This document shows, piece by piece, positions 23,276 to 33,724 of a stretch of 35,228 nt of DNA. Origin of the DNA: Propionibacteriaceae bacterium (lineage in GTDB: Bacteria; Actinomycetota; Actinomycetes; Propionibacteriales; Propionibacteriaceae). The DNA is taken from assembly GCA_009780915.1 (NCBI GenBank), contig WQZD01000028.1, positions 1 to 35,228 of the forward strand, read 5' to 3'. The notes under the pieces were generated by a model. The model did not search any database, was not told the origin of the DNA, and saw nothing but the letters and a program-made list of their open reading frames with translations. Position numbers and translations under genes: made by a program. Each line of letters starts with the position of its first letter. Positions within the stretch are counted from its first letter, which is position 1.

Positions 23276-24702
23276 AGGACCAGCTCCTGTCCGTCGGGAT
23301 CGACGTGGGCACGACCACGTCGCAAGTCGTGTTCTCTGTGATCACGATCGAAGACCTGTCCTCCGGATTCACCGTGCCACGTGTGGAGATCGTCGGCAAG
23401 GAGATCGTCTATCGCTCGGACATCCACTTCACGCCCCTGCTCTCGCCGACGAGGATCGACTCGGCGGCGTTGCGCGAGGTGGTCGAGTTGGAGTATCGCA
23501 TGGCGGGGGTGAACCCTCACGAGGTCAAGACCGGCGCTGTGGTCATCACCGGGGAGACGGCCCGCAAAGACAACGCCGACGAGGTGGCCCGGTACCTCTC
23601 CGACTTGGCTGGAGACTTCGTGGTGGCCACGGCCGGACCGACTCTGGAGAGCGTGCTCGCCGGTCGCGGCGCCGGGGCCGACGTGTACTCGCGCCAGCAC
23701 TCGACGGCCGTCGCCAACTACGACATCGGCGGGGGGACCAGCAACTTCGTCCTCTTCGACCACGGGGAACCTGTCAGCGCCAGTTGCCTGGACATCGGCG
23801 GTCGGCTGATCCGGGTGGATCGTACCCAATCCCGCGTGACCTACATCGCGGAGAAGATCGCCGAGTTGTGCGCCGATCGGGGCATCCGGATCGCGGTGGG
23901 CGACCGTGCCGACCCGGACACCCTGGCCCAGGTCGCCCAAGCCATGTGCGAACTCCTGGAGATGAGCCTGGGCCTGCGTCCGAAATCGGCGTTCTATCCC
24001 AGGATCCTGACCGAACCGGGCCGCGACGTCGTCATTCCGAAGCCCCTGAGCCACCTGATGTTCTCCGGCGGGGTGGCCGACTGCGTCCTGCAGTCCCCGG
24101 AGGATCCCTTCGCGTATGGCGACCTGGGCGTGTTCTTGGGGCAGGCCATCCGCGAGTCCGTCCTCCTGCGGGCGGTGCCCCGGGTGTCGGCGGTCGAGAC
24201 CATCCGTGCCACCGTGGTGGGGGCTGGCACCCACATCACCAAGCTGTCGGGGTCCACCATCGAGTACGACCCCTCTCTGTTGCCGATCAAGAACCTCCCG
24301 GCGTTGAAGCTGACCGCCGACGAGGAGGCGGACCCCCTCGCGATGGCACGGGCCATCTCCGAGCGGCTGGACTGGTTCTCCCTCGACGGGCGACCTCATC
24401 CGGTGGCGATCTCGTTCGTCGGTCCGGTGAGTCCCACGTTCGCGCGTGTCCAGCAGATGGCCGACGCTATCGTCACCGCCGTCGCCCCCGTCACGGCCCA
24501 GGGCGTCCCTCTGATCGTGGTCACGGAGTCCGATCTGGCCAAGGTCCTCGGCCAATCGATCCGCGCCCGACTGGGGGGAGCGGGGCGGTTCATCTGCATC
24601 GACTCCGTCGCCGTCCATTCCGGAGACTATGTGGACATCGGCGCCCCGGCGGCCGGCGGTGCCGTCCTCCCCGTCGTGGTCAAGACCCTGGTCTTTCGGT
24701 GA
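23272..24702 (+). CDS. eutA: Ethanolamine ammonia-lyase reactivating factor EutA
   Basis: The 476-residue actin-fold protein opens with [15 protein letters not shown] (phosphate-1) and has [15 protein letters not shown] near residue 149-163 (phosphate-2). It releases damaged cobalamin from EutBC at the cost of ATP so that fresh adenosylcobalamin can bind. [20 protein letters not shown] near residue 87-106 is typical. It is the last gene of the operon here, overlapping eutP; no clear terminator follows at 24703-24748. In many eut operons eutA precedes eutB, so the order here is rearranged. A single EutA would have to serve both lyases. Confidence 0.95.
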   Translation: MKDQLLSVGIDVGTTTSQVVFSVITIEDLSSGFTVPRVEIVGKEIVYRSDIHFTPLLSPTRIDSAALREVVELEYRMAGVNPHEVKTGAVVITGETARKDNADEVARYLSDLAGDFVVATAGPTLESVLAGRGAGADVYSRQHSTAVANYDIGGGTSNFVLFDHGEPVSASCLDIGGRLIRVDRTQSRVTYIAEKIAELCADRGIRIAVGDRADPDTLAQVAQAMCELLEMSLGLRPKSAFYPRILTEPGRDVVIPKPLSHLMFSGGVADCVLQSPEDPFAYGDLGVFLGQAIRESVLLRAVPRVSAVETIRATVVGAGTHITKLSGSTIEYDPSLLPIKNLPALKLTADEEADPLAMARAISERLDWFSLDGRPHPVAISFVGPVSPTFARVQQMADAIVTAVAPVTAQGVPLIVVTESDLAKVLGQSIRARLGGAGRFICIDSVAVHSGDYVDIGAPAAGGAVLPVVVKTLVFR

Positions 24703-24748
24703 CCGGGTGGGGAATATGAGGTGGGGTACGGGCTGATGGCGGCACTAC

Positions 24749-25414
24749 TCATGATTGCTGAAGTGGGATGATTGTGCACGCGGTTGCTTCAGGGTCACTG
24801 AGGCTGACGCCACCTGGCAACACAATCTGAGTCGCATCCGATGATGAGTATGAATATGTGCCGGTGTTATCAGGGGCCATGGTGGATGAGTTGAAAGACA
24901 TCCCTTCCGTTGACATAAGGTTTGAATAGTCCTGCCCGGTGAAGCCGCTTGGCACGAGTCCTTTACGAACGAGACACGCGGCTACCAAGGTGTTCCAGTC
25001 TTGGTTGTTTGGATTGGTGAATTGGTCAACGTATAGCTGCATGATGGGACCCATCCACGCATCGAGACACTGTTGCTGCGCTCCGCTCTGTGTTCGGGTC
25101 AGCACGCCCATAATGGTTAACTCATCCAATCCCCACTCGTTTGTTCCGTATGAAGCATTAATGCCAGCACTCAACAGACAACCGATTGTGTGTTGCTCGG
25201 CATCTTTTAGGTCAGCTGAAGTAATCTGGCCCGATTGAAGAATGGACCGAACATAGTCTGACTGAGCATCATGAATGGCGACCGCGTACTGGGACGCATA
25301 CGGTCCGGGTTGTTGTGCGGCTTGTGAGCAGCCGCACAACAACGCTATCGAAAGCAGAATGACGCACAAAGATCTCAAGGTGCGAGATGCTGGCATCAGT
25401 TGGGTAATAACCAT
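24749..25414 (-). CDS. Putative lipoprotein of unknown function
   Basis: The protein is about 221 residues. A lipoprotein signal peptide is clear: SLCVILLSIALLCGC, with the lipobox Cys near residue 29. The mature part is helical at first (YVRSILQSGQITSADLKDAE) with later Cys residues (IGCLLSAG, QQQCLDAW, VAACLVRKG, ATACTI) that could form two disulfides, and a Ser/Tyr-rich segment follows. I recognise no family. ATG 25414 lies 4 bp after the stop of the secreted protein gene upstream, so translation is probably coupled. ATG 25396 is an alternative. Its placement suggests an immunity or receptor role for the secreted partner, which is inference. Confidence 0.65.
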   Translation of the reverse strand: MVITQLMPASRTLRSLCVILLSIALLCGCSQAAQQPGPYASQYAVAIHDAQSDYVRSILQSGQITSADLKDAEQHTIGCLLSAGINASYGTNEWGLDELTIMGVLTRTQSGAQQQCLDAWMGPIMQLYVDQFTNPNNQDWNTLVAACLVRKGLVPSGFTGQDYSNLMSTEGMSFNSSTMAPDNTGTYSYSSSDATQIVLPGGVSLSDPEATACTIIPLQQS

Positions 25415-25418
25415 GTTG

Positions 25419-25760
25419 TCACAATACAACGGTGAAACCGGCCTGATAAGCGAATGATGTTGAAGGGCGGCTTGCCGTCGACGAGCCGCTGGTAATCGAC
25501 GCTCCATTAGCGGTTGTTATCTGCGTGGTGTTGTCGGACGCATAGTACTTAATCCATGGGTACGCATGAGCTCCTCCATAGCAGGAAACGCCCGAAATTG
25601 TTGAAGTGGTTGTTCCGGTAGTCCAGGTTCCTGAGCAGCCCGATGAACTCCCAGTCTTATCGATGGGGTCCGCTAAGGCGGTGGGCATCCCGGCCAGCCC
25701 AAGCCCAACTGACATACTTAGCGCCAAGAATGTGGCGCTTATTGCTGTTTTGATCTTCAT
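25419..25760 (-). CDS. Small secreted protein, possible bacteriocin-like peptide
   Basis: The 113-residue protein has a textbook signal peptide (MKIKTAISATFLALSMSVGLG..., cleavage after ALA near residue 30). The mature chain is about 83 residues, rich in Ser/Thr/Gly/Tyr, with two Cys (SGCSG and VSCYGG) and an AYPWIKYYASDN segment. Size, signal and neighbours (divergent adaptor, ABC ATPase and MacB-like permease genes) recall lactococcin-972-type loci. Direct sequence similarity is too weak to assert, however. GAGGAGACAAC precedes ATG 25760. It is followed by a lipoprotein gene 4 bp later. Confidence 0.6.
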   Translation of the reverse strand: MKIKTAISATFLALSMSVGLGLAGMPTALADPIDKTGSSSGCSGTWTTGTTTSTISGVSCYGGAHAYPWIKYYASDNTTQITTANGASITSGSSTASRPSTSFAYQAGFTVVL

Positions 25761-26192
25761 GTTGTCTCCTCATTGAGTGTTGATCCATGATACTGGCCTC
25801 CAGTGAAGGCACATTGCATGGCTAGTGATAAGCAATGCTAGCGGTGCGATACCCTTAGTCAAGGCGGCAATGTGCGTCTCCAGGAATCTCAAAAAATTGG
25901 TGCTTGTTGACACATAATGACAGCAAGATAAGGACCTACGAAGTTTCACTGACACATGTCGATAATGAGTCCTGAACACGGATCAAGTCGCATAGGCAGT
26001 GTATCCTAGTGGAGCAGATGAGAAGGTAGCAGAGTTGCTGGGCTGTGAGTGCTCAACTTCTGGATGTGAAAGACTCGTTGCGGTTGTCATTCATTCGACT
26101 GGTAGTTGGAGCAGGCATGGGAGGCAGGGGATGGACGAGGTGATTAATGTGGGTCGTACGCTCATGGCTGTTGACATGAATGGGGGTGTTCG
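25761..26192. other. Divergent intergenic region with no gene
   Basis: These 432 bp separate the secreted-protein pair (minus) from the exporter operon (plus). They are A/T-rich relative to the core and must hold both promoters. TTGACA occurs at 25907-25912 on the plus strand but without a convincing -10 box at 16-18 bp. I see no RNA gene, repeat or long dyad. Confidence 0.4.
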
Positions 26193-27275
26193 ATGTCTGA
26201 AGCACTAGAGAGAGGGGCATCTGATGCGCCGATGGTCGGGCATGGTCGCGTGAATCGGCGGGTATTGGCATCAATGCTGACCGTTGGTGTGGTGGTATGC
26301 CTGGCCGTCGGGTTGAGCGCAGGGTTGTTCATTGCCCGGTCGCCAGCTCCGAATGCGGTGGCTGTACCAACTGGATCGGCGATTGTTGGGCTGGTGCCAC
26401 AGCCATTTTCTGATCAGATCAGTGTGCAAGTTGATGCCATATTGACCCAGGCGCGTTCATTGGCTTCGGCGGCGTCGGGCATGGTGCGGGCCTCCTCTTG
26501 CACGCCTGGTAAGGCAATCAACTCTGGCGATGCGGTTTTTGTTGTTGATGATCGGGTTGTGGTGGGGTTGCATCTCGATGCGCCGTTGTGGCGAGACCTG
26601 GCTATTGGGGCTCGGGGTGGCGATGTGACGGATGTCCAAAACGAGTTGGTACGGATGGGTTACCACACCCCAGTCGATGGGGTGTATTCCCAATCGACTG
26701 CGGCTGCGATGGCCAGAATGTGGGTGGCGGCGGGCGCGTCAAGCCAAGGCACGCTTCCACTGGCCCAGATCATGTGGATGCCTGAAGTTTCGGAGACGCC
26801 GAGTGTGTGTGCTCAACAGGTCGGTGACGTTCGGGGCAGTGGTGACGTGGTGTTCACCGCCGGTGGGCAGCTTGAAGAGCTCATAGTCCACTGGCCAGAC
26901 GGCGTGTGGCCCGGTGAGCGGGTGGTTAGCTTAGGGGCTGGGGTGACTGCTCCAGTTGGTGGCGATGGAATGATATCTGATTCGACCTTTCTGGCTGCAT
27001 ACACGAGAACTCGTGGTTATGTTCAGTGGCTGAGCGATGGTGCTAACGCGTTAGCAGTGCAAGCACAGCTGGCATCTCCGATTCAGGTGGTGGCTGTTCC
27101 ACCGGCTGGGCTGTATGACGTGCAGGGCGAGGACGCCTGTCTGGTTGACGGGATGAACACTTCTCTGGCGGTGCGGATCGTCGCGTCCCAGCTGGGCGAA
27201 ACATTTGTGACGGGGCAGATCTTGCCCACTCAGGTCATCTCACCAGCGCCAAGGGATGCGCCGTCATGCAGGTGA
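26193..27275 (+). CDS. Membrane-anchored peptidoglycan-binding adaptor of an ABC exporter
   Basis: The 360-residue protein has an N-terminal membrane anchor at residues about 24-49 (LASMLTVGVVVCLAVGLSAGLF). An extracytoplasmic region contains a peptidoglycan-binding type 1 domain near residues 135-180 (ARGGDVTDVQNELVRMGY, VDGVYSQSTAAAMARM). The rest resembles a MacA/HlyD-like adaptor with a split beta domain. GGGGGTG gives a good ribosome site for ATG 26193. Its end overlaps the ATPase gene by 10 bp. Such adaptors work with MacB-like permeases to move peptides or drugs across the envelope; binding to the wall would position the exporter. Confidence 0.75.
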   Translation: MSEALERGASDAPMVGHGRVNRRVLASMLTVGVVVCLAVGLSAGLFIARSPAPNAVAVPTGSAIVGLVPQPFSDQISVQVDAILTQARSLASAASGMVRASSCTPGKAINSGDAVFVVDDRVVVGLHLDAPLWRDLAIGARGGDVTDVQNELVRMGYHTPVDGVYSQSTAAAMARMWVAAGASSQGTLPLAQIMWMPEVSETPSVCAQQVGDVRGSGDVVFTAGGQLEELIVHWPDGVWPGERVVSLGAGVTAPVGGDGMISDSTFLAAYTRTRGYVQWLSDGANALAVQAQLASPIQVVAVPPAGLYDVQGEDACLVDGMNTSLAVRIVASQLGETFVTGQILPTQVISPAPRDAPSCR

Positions 27276-27880
27276 AGCTGACTGGTATTTCGCACGTGTT
27301 TCCTGGCACCAGTGATTTGTTTCACGGGTTATCACTGACGCTGACAGGTGGCGAGTTGGTCGCGTTGACGGGCCCCTCTGGATCTGGAAAATCCACACTG
27401 TTGTCGTTGTTGGCTGGTTGGGAAGCCCCCACGAAAGGTGTGATCGCCTGGGATGGTGTCAGGACGGTTGGCTGGGTGTTTCAAAACCCGTTCGGGGTGC
27501 CCGGACGCAGTGCGGTTGATCACGTGGCCCTGCCGCTGCTGGCTCACGGCGTCAACCGCAAGGATGCCACATGCCAGGCGATGGAGCTGCTGGAGCGTTT
27601 CGGGTTGGTTGCGCTGGCCAGGCGTGATTATGCGATGTTGTCTGGTGGTGAGGCGCAGCGTCTGATGCTCGCGCGCGCAGTTGCCAAGCATGCGGATTTA
27701 TTGTTGGTGGATGAACCGACGGCTCAGCTCGATCCGACCGCTTCAGACACGGTCAACCGTGTGTTGGCGCAGGTGACGGATGGGACGATGATCACCGTGG
27801 TCGCCACACATAATCCTGAAACGGCGGCCGCTTGCGGCAAAATCATTGATCTGATTCACCAGCCAGGCGTGTTGCCATGA
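27266..27880 (+). CDS. ABC transporter ATP-binding protein (LolD/MacB ATPase type)
   Basis: The 204-residue nucleotide-binding domain has all motifs: Walker A GPSGSGKSTL (about 36-45), Q-loop GWVFQNP near 70, signature LSGGEAQRLMLARA near 127-140, Walker B LLLVDEPTAQLD near 148-159, and H-loop VVATHN near 182. It is short, as in the LolD/MacB class. It overlaps the adaptor gene (10 bp) and the permease gene (ATGA at 27877-27880), so the three are translated together as one exporter. Confidence 0.92.
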   Translation: MQVKLTGISHVFPGTSDLFHGLSLTLTGGELVALTGPSGSGKSTLLSLLAGWEAPTKGVIAWDGVRTVGWVFQNPFGVPGRSAVDHVALPLLAHGVNRKDATCQAMELLERFGLVALARRDYAMLSGGEAQRLMLARAVAKHADLLLVDEPTAQLDPTASDTVNRVLAQVTDGTMITVVATHNPETAAACGKIIDLIHQPGVLP

Positions 27881-29010
27881 GTAAGAATGCCCGTACTGTG
27901 TTTGCCCCATCGCAAGGAGATTCGCCAGCATTGTGGATTATCCTTGACGAGGCGTGGCGGAACCTGACCAGTGGTGTGACACGCGGGTTTGTTTTCGCAT
28001 TGGTGTTTTGGTTGTTTTGCGGTGGTTCGGCTGTGGCGCAGGCGCGTATTGTCGTTGGCCTGATTCAGGAAGCCACCATGTTTCGGCAGTCGGGGGCTGC
28101 TGTATGGATCATGTCACAACCCTACGGTGTCAACGGTGCTCAATGCGACAGGTTGGCTAGTCTGCCCGGTGTTGTCGCTGCTGGTGCGATACGTGGCGGG
28201 CCCACGGTGACATTGGCTGTATTGCCATCAACTCCTATCGCCACCTGGGAAATCACTCCCGGTTTCCCGAGTTTGTTCAATATGGCCGACAGCGACAGTG
28301 ACGGAGTGTGGTTGTCTGATGATCTTGCTGGCCGTGCGGGTGTCGCCACCATCGCTGACATGGTCCCGCTAGCGGATGGCACGAATGTGCATGTGGCTGG
28401 GGTATACGCATATCCACCAGATGGGCGGTTGCCCATATTGAGTTACACGATCGCCGCCCCCGTGATGTCGGACCAGCCGTTCGACCAATGCTGGGTGGAG
28501 GCATGGCCCCAGCCCGACAAGGCTGCAACAGTCCTGCCACTTGCCCTACTGCCAACCGTCACTGGCGTGAACGTGCAATCACCGGCTCCCACAACCACTC
28601 AATTGAACAGCACTCACGGTACTAGTTTTGATGCGCCCACCAAGTTTGCGAATCTGCCGCTGCTGCCAATTAACCTTGCGTCCATACTGATCGGTGCGAC
28701 TCTCGGATTTACGGCCATCCGATCCCGACGCCTCGAACTGGCCTGCGACTTACACATGGGCCTGGCGAGAAGCGCGGTTAGCCTGCAAATTCTTATTGAA
28801 ACCCTCATGTGGACAGCCATTGCCGTCATTGCGGCACTACCCGCCTGTGTCGTTGCAGCGATCATTCACGGCCCCCCCGATTATTGGTCAGCCCTGTACC
28901 CGGGGCTGCGAAGCTTAGTCGCAGCCGGCGTGGCCGCCCTTATCGGCGCCTTGGTGGCCATGACACTCATCCGCGAAAACCACCTGTTCCGCTACTTCAA
29001 ACATCGCTGA
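27877..29010 (+). CDS. MacB/FtsX-like ABC permease
   Basis: The 377-residue protein has the FtsX topology. One transmembrane segment lies near residue 37-57 (RGFVFALVFWLFCGGSAVA), followed by an extracytoplasmic domain of about 200 residues. Three more membrane segments lie near 268-285 (LASILIGATLGFTAI), 310-332 (MWTAIAVIAALPACVVAAII) and 345-365 (SLVAAGVAALIGALVAMTL). It pairs with the ATPase and adaptor. The substrate is probably the divergent small secreted protein or an antimicrobial; this is inferred from position only. Confidence 0.75.
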   Translation: MSKNARTVFAPSQGDSPALWIILDEAWRNLTSGVTRGFVFALVFWLFCGGSAVAQARIVVGLIQEATMFRQSGAAVWIMSQPYGVNGAQCDRLASLPGVVAAGAIRGGPTVTLAVLPSTPIATWEITPGFPSLFNMADSDSDGVWLSDDLAGRAGVATIADMVPLADGTNVHVAGVYAYPPDGRLPILSYTIAAPVMSDQPFDQCWVEAWPQPDKAATVLPLALLPTVTGVNVQSPAPTTTQLNSTHGTSFDAPTKFANLPLLPINLASILIGATLGFTAIRSRRLELACDLHMGLARSAVSLQILIETLMWTAIAVIAALPACVVAAIIHGPPDYWSALYPGLRSLVAAGVAALIGALVAMTLIRENHLFRYFKHR

Positions 29011-29133
29011 CCACTATTGATTCACATCCCGGATCGAAAGGCACCGACCACCCCCTCAGTTTCTTCAAGGCAGCCCTCGAAGCGGAGAATATGAGAGAAT
29101 AGCCCCATTCACCTCTTGACTCCAAGGACGTCC

Positions 29134-30956
<1,823 letters not shown>

Positions 30957-30960
<4 letters not shown>

Positions 30961-32084
30961 CCTGGACCGACGTGGGGCTGTACATCCACATCCCCTGGTG
31001 TCGAGCCCGATGCGGGTATTGCGACTTCAACACGTACGTGTTGCCCGAGGACGGCCGCTCCGACGTGGTCGACCCGTACCTGCGGGCCGTGTGCGAGGAA
31101 CTGGAGATGGCCTCACGCCGTCTGGGTGAGTCCCGCGTCGCGACTGTGTACGTGGGTGGGGGCACGCCGACCATGATGTCGGGCGAGGAGTACGCGGTGA
31201 TCATGGACGCCGTGACGAGGAACTTCCAGGTCGTGACAGACGCCGAGATCACCACCGAGGCCAACCCCGAGACGCTGACCCCGCGGCTCCTGGAGCAGAT
31301 CCGCGGCATCGGGGTGAACCGGCTCTCCCTCGGCATGCAGTCGGCGGTGGGACACGTCCTGGCCAGCCTGGATCGCGCGCACACTCCCGGGCGGGTGGCG
31401 CAGGCCGTGGCATGGGCGAGGTCCGCCGGGTTCGACAACCTGTCGCTGGACCTCATCTACGGCACGCCGGGGGAGTCGCTCGCCGAGTGGGAGACCACCC
31501 TGGACGCCGCCCTGGCTCTCGCCCCCGAGCACGTCTCCGCGTATTCCTTGATCGTCGAGGACGGCACTCCCCTGTCCAGGCGCATGGCGGCGGGCGAGCT
31601 CCCGTGCCCCGACGACGACGACCTGGCCGACAAATACCTCATGGCCGACGCCACGCTGGCAGCCGCCGGGCTGGGATGGTACGAGGTCAGCAACTGGGCG
31701 CTGCCCGGACGTGAGTGCCGCCACAACATGGCGTACTGGCGCTCGACTCCCTGGTGGGGGATCGGCGCCGGCGCCCACTCCTTCCACGACGGGGTGCGGT
31801 GGTGGAACCACCGGCGCCCCGCCACGTACATCGCCCATGTCGCGCAAGGGTCGCCCGTGGAAGGCTCGGAGCGTCTGTCCGCGGATCAGGCCCGCGTCGA
31901 GGCCGTCATGCTGGGGCTGCGCCTGGCCGAGGGCATGGACGAGTCCCTGCTCACCGACACGGAACGGGCTCGCGCCCAGGCGTACGTCGACTCCGGGCGT
32001 CTCGTCCGTCACGACGGCCGGCTGATGTGCTCTCTGGAGGGTCGGCTGATCGCGGACGGCATCGTGCGCGAGATCCTCGACTAA
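30957..32084 (+). CDS. hemW: Radical SAM heme chaperone HemW
   Basis: The 375-residue HemW/coproporphyrinogen-III-oxidase-like protein has the radical SAM motif [13 protein letters not shown] (Cys near residues 15, 19 and 22), the [11 protein letters not shown]-binding motif near 62, [18 protein letters not shown] and YEVSNWA. HemW carries heme to target proteins rather than making it. The single-Phe DFNTY form, with the HNMAYW motif near residue 258, matches HemW. It overlaps lepA by 4 bp (ATGA), the usual actinobacterial gene order. Confidence 0.95.
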
Positions 32085-32115
32085 AGCAAAGATGTGTTGG
32101 CTATGCTAGGGTGAT

Positions 32116-32823
32116 GTGGTGGCTGGCAAGAAAGAGACCTTCGACGCGCAGGCGGGTGGTGCGCCCACACGACGCCGACGGGGGCGTCGTGTGGTCATGA
32201 CCATCCTGGCGCTCATCGTCCTCGTGGCAGCCTCCCCGTTCATCGTGGTCGGGGCGGTCAGTTCCAACCGCATCTTGTCTGTCGCCGATGTCGCCCCGCA
32301 CGACGTGGCGATCGTGTACGGCGCAGGCCTGGCCATGGGCAACAAGCCCAGCCCTTATCTGGCGGCCCGCCTGGCCGTCGCCCGGGATCTGTACCTGGCG
32401 GGCAAGGCGAAGGTCATCCTCGTCTCGGGGGACAACCTCACCCCGTATCACAACGAGCCGGCCGCCATGGCGGAATGGCTGGTCGAGCAGGGGATCCCGG
32501 AGTCCAAGATCGTGCAGGACTTCGCGGGCGAGGACACGTACACGACCTGCGTGCGGGCGCGGGTGATCTTCGGGGTGTCCTCGGCGATCCTCGTGTCACA
32601 GACGTACCACCTTCCCCGTGCGGTGACCACGTGTCGCCTGGTCGGGCTGGACGCCGTGGGCGTGGGGGACGACACCGTCAAGGCGAACGACCCGGGCAAG
32701 TGGGCGTCGTACCAGGTGCGCGAGGCCTTCGCCGACGTGAACATGCTCTGGCAGGTGATCACCCGCCGCACGCCGATCCTGGGCGCCTACGAGCCCGGCG
32801 TCGATCACGCCCTGGGGCGGTAG
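32116..32823 (+). CDS. SanA/YdcF-like DUF218 membrane-anchored protein
   Basis: The 235-residue protein has an Arg-rich N-terminus and one membrane segment at residues about 26-50 (VVMTILALIVLVAASPFIVVGAV). A DUF218 domain follows, with AIVYGAG near 71, GKAKVILVSGDN near 102, NEPAAMAEWL near 118, and VSQTYHLPRAV near 163. SanA/ElyC-type proteins affect envelope permeability and vancomycin resistance in other bacteria, but the enzyme reaction is unknown. The start is GTG 32116 (or GTG 32119). A TATGCT-like box lies just upstream at 32102-32107, so the transcript may be nearly leaderless. Confidence 0.85.
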   Translation: MVAGKKETFDAQAGGAPTRRRRGRRVVMTILALIVLVAASPFIVVGAVSSNRILSVADVAPHDVAIVYGAGLAMGNKPSPYLAARLAVARDLYLAGKAKVILVSGDNLTPYHNEPAAMAEWLVEQGIPESKIVQDFAGEDTYTTCVRARVIFGVSSAILVSQTYHLPRAVTTCRLVGLDAVGVGDDTVKANDPGKWASYQVREAFADVNMLWQVITRRTPILGAYEPGVDHALGR

Positions 32824-33127
32824 ACGTTTTCAAATCAACACTGGTTTAGCGGGTTGGATTCGTGTTAGGGACTTTCTGGCTAGGGCTCTACCCATCCGTG
32901 AAATAGGTGATTGCCACCATGATTAACGAGAATATCTTGTCTCTTTAGAGGTGGGTGCGTACATGGATGTAGGGTATGGGAATTCATCGTTTGCAACAAG
33001 ACCGCCGAGTGGATAGCATAGTGACTGCAAGATACTAGCATGGATGCATATTATCCAGTGCAGGTATAGGCCATCGTTGAAATAATGCTAGTTTCCCCCG
33101 ACATGGCTGCCGGGGGTTGGAAAGAAT
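32824..33127. other. A/T-rich intergenic region with possible promoter and leader hairpin
   Basis: This gap of about 300 bp holds no convincing gene. TGCAAG (33026-33031), a 17-bp spacer and TATTAT (33049-33054) form a weak plus-strand promoter candidate. A stem CCCCCG/CGGGGG (33095-33100 and 33111-33116) ends just before the ribosome site of the secreted protein gene and could limit its translation. Confidence 0.35.
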
Positions 33128-33706
33128 ATGTCTATATTGCGTGAATCTACCGTTCTGAGGCGCTTCACCCTTACGGTCGTGTCCGGTTTTGTGGCGGCGT
33201 CTTTATGCCTCTCGGTAGCGGCTACTGCTGAAGCCAAAACTTGCAACAGAGGAATTGCTAGCAATACATCATGTACCATATCGGCTATTGGTACTGTGGC
33301 ATACACGCCTCCAGGCGGGACAAAGGCGAATCTAACAGATCAATTCAGTTCACATGTCTGGTGGACGACGACGTTCTGGTCGGTTTCGGTATCTGCCACA
33401 GGTAGTGCGAAATCGGCATGGCTGGGCTCCAAGCCGTATAATGCAACGAAGATGAGTTTAACGAATCAGGTGTCCACTTCAGGCATCGCCATTTCTGCGT
33501 CCGTGGGGTCGGGGGGTGCTGGGATTTCACTGAGTTCGTCAGGGAACACAGTGAAAATGACATCTTCTGCATCAAATACGTGGCAACTTAACCAGACTTA
33601 TTCCGGTGTCAAGTTTACGACCGTCTTCGGGATAACAAGCGCAAGTGAGCAGGCTACCGGGACATATACCTTTGGTTCGTCGTCGTATTTTCACACCGTG
33701 AGTTAG
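33128..33706 (+). CDS. Secreted Ser/Thr-rich protein of unknown function
   Basis: The 192-residue protein has a signal peptide (basic start, then FTLTVVSGFVAASLCLSVAATAEA; cleavage near residue 36). The mature chain of about 155 residues has two Cys close to its start (KTCNRG and NTSCTIS), probably a disulfide. It then has alternating Ser/Thr/Gly/hydrophobic residues typical of a beta-rich secreted domain and the repeat-like SSSGNTVKMTSSASNTW. I recognise no family. GGTTGGAAAG lies upstream of ATG 33128. A lipoprotein gene follows 18 bp later, the same pairing as at 25760-24749 on the other strand. Confidence 0.65.
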   Translation: MSILRESTVLRRFTLTVVSGFVAASLCLSVAATAEAKTCNRGIASNTSCTISAIGTVAYTPPGGTKANLTDQFSSHVWWTTTFWSVSVSATGSAKSAWLGSKPYNATKMSLTNQVSTSGIAISASVGSGGAGISLSSSGNTVKMTSSASNTWQLNQTYSGVKFTTVFGITSASEQATGTYTFGSSSYFHTVS

Positions 33707-33724
33707 TGGTGGTAACGGAAAGAA

